Shown here: positions 5,249 to 6,019 of the stretch, piece after piece
How the letters are laid out: each line of letters begins with the position of its first letter
Position numbering within the stretch: the stretch's first letter is position 1
Source: Rubrobacter sp.
GTDB taxonomy: Bacteria > Actinomycetota > Rubrobacteria > Rubrobacterales > Rubrobacteraceae
Assembly: GCA_020253895.1 (NCBI GenBank)
Contig: JADDKG010000140.1
Coordinates: forward strand, 1 to 6,019
Direction: 5' to 3'
DNA: 6,019 nucleotides
Position numbers and translations under genes: made by a program
Notes under the pieces: model-generated
The model's input: only the letters and a program-made list of their open reading frames with translations
Database searches by the model: none
Told to the model about the DNA's origin: nothing

Positions 5249-5974
5249 GTGGAGCCGCAGGAAAGACCCCTGGCCCTCTGGGCGGTCCCCCGCTCGGTGT
5301 CCACGGCTTTCGAGCGGGTCTTCGTGGAACGGGAGGACTTCGAGGTCTTCCACGAGCCCTTCTCGGCCGCCTACTACTTCGGTCCGGAGCGCAGGAGCCA
5401 GAGGTTCGCCGGCGAGACGCCCAGGGAGGAGCACCGCTACGCGGCGATCCTCGAGAAGCTACTCGCCCCGCACGACCGCCCGGTCTTCATCAAGGATATG
5501 GCCTACCACGTCTCCCCCATCATGGACCTGGACTTCGTCTCCCGCTTCACCAACACGTTCATCATCCGGGAGCCGAGCCAGGTGCTCTCCTCGCTGCACA
5601 GGATGTGGCCGGACTTCACGCTGGAGGAGACGGGCTTCGAGCAGCTCCACCGCCTCTGGCGCCTGGCCGTGGAGGCCGGGCAGGAGGAGCCGGTCATCGT
5701 GGACGCCCACGACCTCTCCTCCGACGCCGGAGCCACGGTCAGGGCCTACTGCGACGCCCTGGGGATCCCGTTCGACCCCGAAGCCCTCTCCTGGGAGCCG
5801 CGCGAGGTCCCCGAGTGGCGCCGGTGGGAGGAGTGGCACACCGAGGCCCAGCAGAGCACCGGGATAGAGGAGATCCCGCAGGAGGAGGCCCCGCTGCCAG
5901 ATGGGCTGCGCGGGGCCTACGAGCACTGCCTGCCGTACTACCGCGAGCTCCACGCCCACCGGCTGCGGGCGTAG
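5249..5974 (+). CDS. Sulfotransferase family protein (PAPS type)
   Basis: This 241-residue protein has the two PAPS-binding motifs of cytosolic-type sulfotransferases, which transfer a sulfuryl group from 3'-phosphoadenosine-5'-phosphosulfate to a hydroxyl or amine. The 5'-phosphosulfate loop is LWAVPRSVSTAFERVF (residues 10-25, core PRSVST). The 3'-phosphate motif is FIIREPSQVLSSLHR (104-118), with Arg107 and Ser115 spaced eight apart as in the family. Other likely active-site segments are FHEPFSAAYYFGPERRS (34-50) and FIKDMAYH (80-87). The C-terminal third is rich in Trp and Glu, for example EWRRWEEWHTEA. It resembles a group of bacterial single-domain sulfotransferase-like proteins common in actinobacteria whose substrates are, to my knowledge, undefined. 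The GTG at 5249 is one base after the glyS TAG and has no clear ribosome site, so translation probably depends on ribosomes ending glyS; later in-frame starts would cut the 5' loop. Confidence is high for the fold and low for substrate. Confidence 0.85.
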   Translation: MEPQERPLALWAVPRSVSTAFERVFVEREDFEVFHEPFSAAYYFGPERRSQRFAGETPREEHRYAAILEKLLAPHDRPVFIKDMAYHVSPIMDLDFVSRFTNTFIIREPSQVLSSLHRMWPDFTLEETGFEQLHRLWRLAVEAGQEEPVIVDAHDLSSDAGATVRAYCDALGIPFDPEALSWEPREVPEWRRWEEWHTEAQQSTGIEEIPQEEAPLPDGLRGAYEHCLPYYRELHAHRLRA

Positions 5975-5984
5975 AGAGAGCCCG

Positions 5985-6019
5985 CTAGTCCTCCGGTATC
6001 TCGTCGTAGACCATCTTAA
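5985..6019 (-). CDS. Probable 3' end of a convergent gene, truncated by window
   Basis: On the minus strand the last ten codons read KMVYDEIPED followed by TAG at 5987-5985. The codons are mostly G/C-ending, acidic residues close the protein as is common for cytoplasmic proteins, and the stop is 10 bases from the sulfotransferase stop, fitting the dense packing here. The fragment is too short to identify. Confidence 0.35.
   Translation of the reverse strand, partial: KMVYDEIPED

Noticed and set aside
3787..5304. A 505-codon open frame on the minus strand opposite glyS
   Set aside because: It is the antisense of a complete GlyRS with all class II motifs. The predicted protein is a Val/Leu/Asp/His-rich composition artefact of high-GC codon use, with no recognisable domain.
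5459..5959. Minus-strand open frame inside the sulfotransferase gene
   Set aside because: It is antisense to both PAPS-binding motifs or the regions between them and shows no domain features.
1..6019. Mobile elements, CRISPR arrays, tRNA or rRNA genes, attachment sites
   Set aside because: I looked for direct or terminal repeats, regularly spaced repeats, transposase or integrase motifs and tRNA-like cloverleaf ends on both strands and saw none.

Overview
The window is very GC-rich bacterial chromosome with tightly packed genes, many GTG starts, and frequent use of the rare-type Arg codon AGG beside G/C-ending codons. That codon mix, the gene content (a single-chain GlyRS, an archaeal-type 2-phosphoglycerate kinase, a DUF4126 membrane protein, a YtxH-like protein) and the lack of mobile DNA suggest a thermophilic actinobacterium, most like Rubrobacter. 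This assignment is inferred from composition and remembered family distributions, not from a database search.

Layout. (1) Bases 1-1199, plus strand: the 3' part of a gene for a PD40/WD40-like beta-propeller protein, overlapping by GTGA the start of a gene for a small single-pass membrane protein with an Ig-like outer domain. (2) Bases 1171-3745, minus strand: a four-gene run read from right to left, DUF4126 membrane protein, 2-phosphoglycerate kinase, YtxH-like membrane/coiled-coil protein, GNAT-like acetyltransferase. It converges with the first block and overlaps it tail-to-tail by 29 bases. (3) Bases 3746-3864: a 119-base divergent intergenic region with promoter-like elements facing both ways. 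The leftward one sits so close to its ATG that the transcript should be leaderless. The rightward one has an inverted repeat across its -10/start site. (4) Bases 3865-5974, plus strand: glycyl-tRNA synthetase, then a PAPS-type sulfotransferase-like gene starting one base after the glyS stop. (5) Bases 5985-6019, minus strand: probably the last ten codons of a further convergent gene.

Functionally, the glyS unit is housekeeping translation with a sulfotransferase-like enzyme attached. The minus-strand unit is the most unusual part. Its kinase family makes 2,3-diphosphoglycerate, which in hyperthermophilic methanogens leads to the thermoprotectant cyclic 2,3-diphosphoglycerate. Here it is sandwiched between small membrane proteins, and its P-loop has Thr where Lys is normally found. 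No RNA genes, CRISPR arrays, insertion sequences, prophage or defence genes are visible. I do not see a clearly new system; the kinase operon is the best candidate for a closer look.
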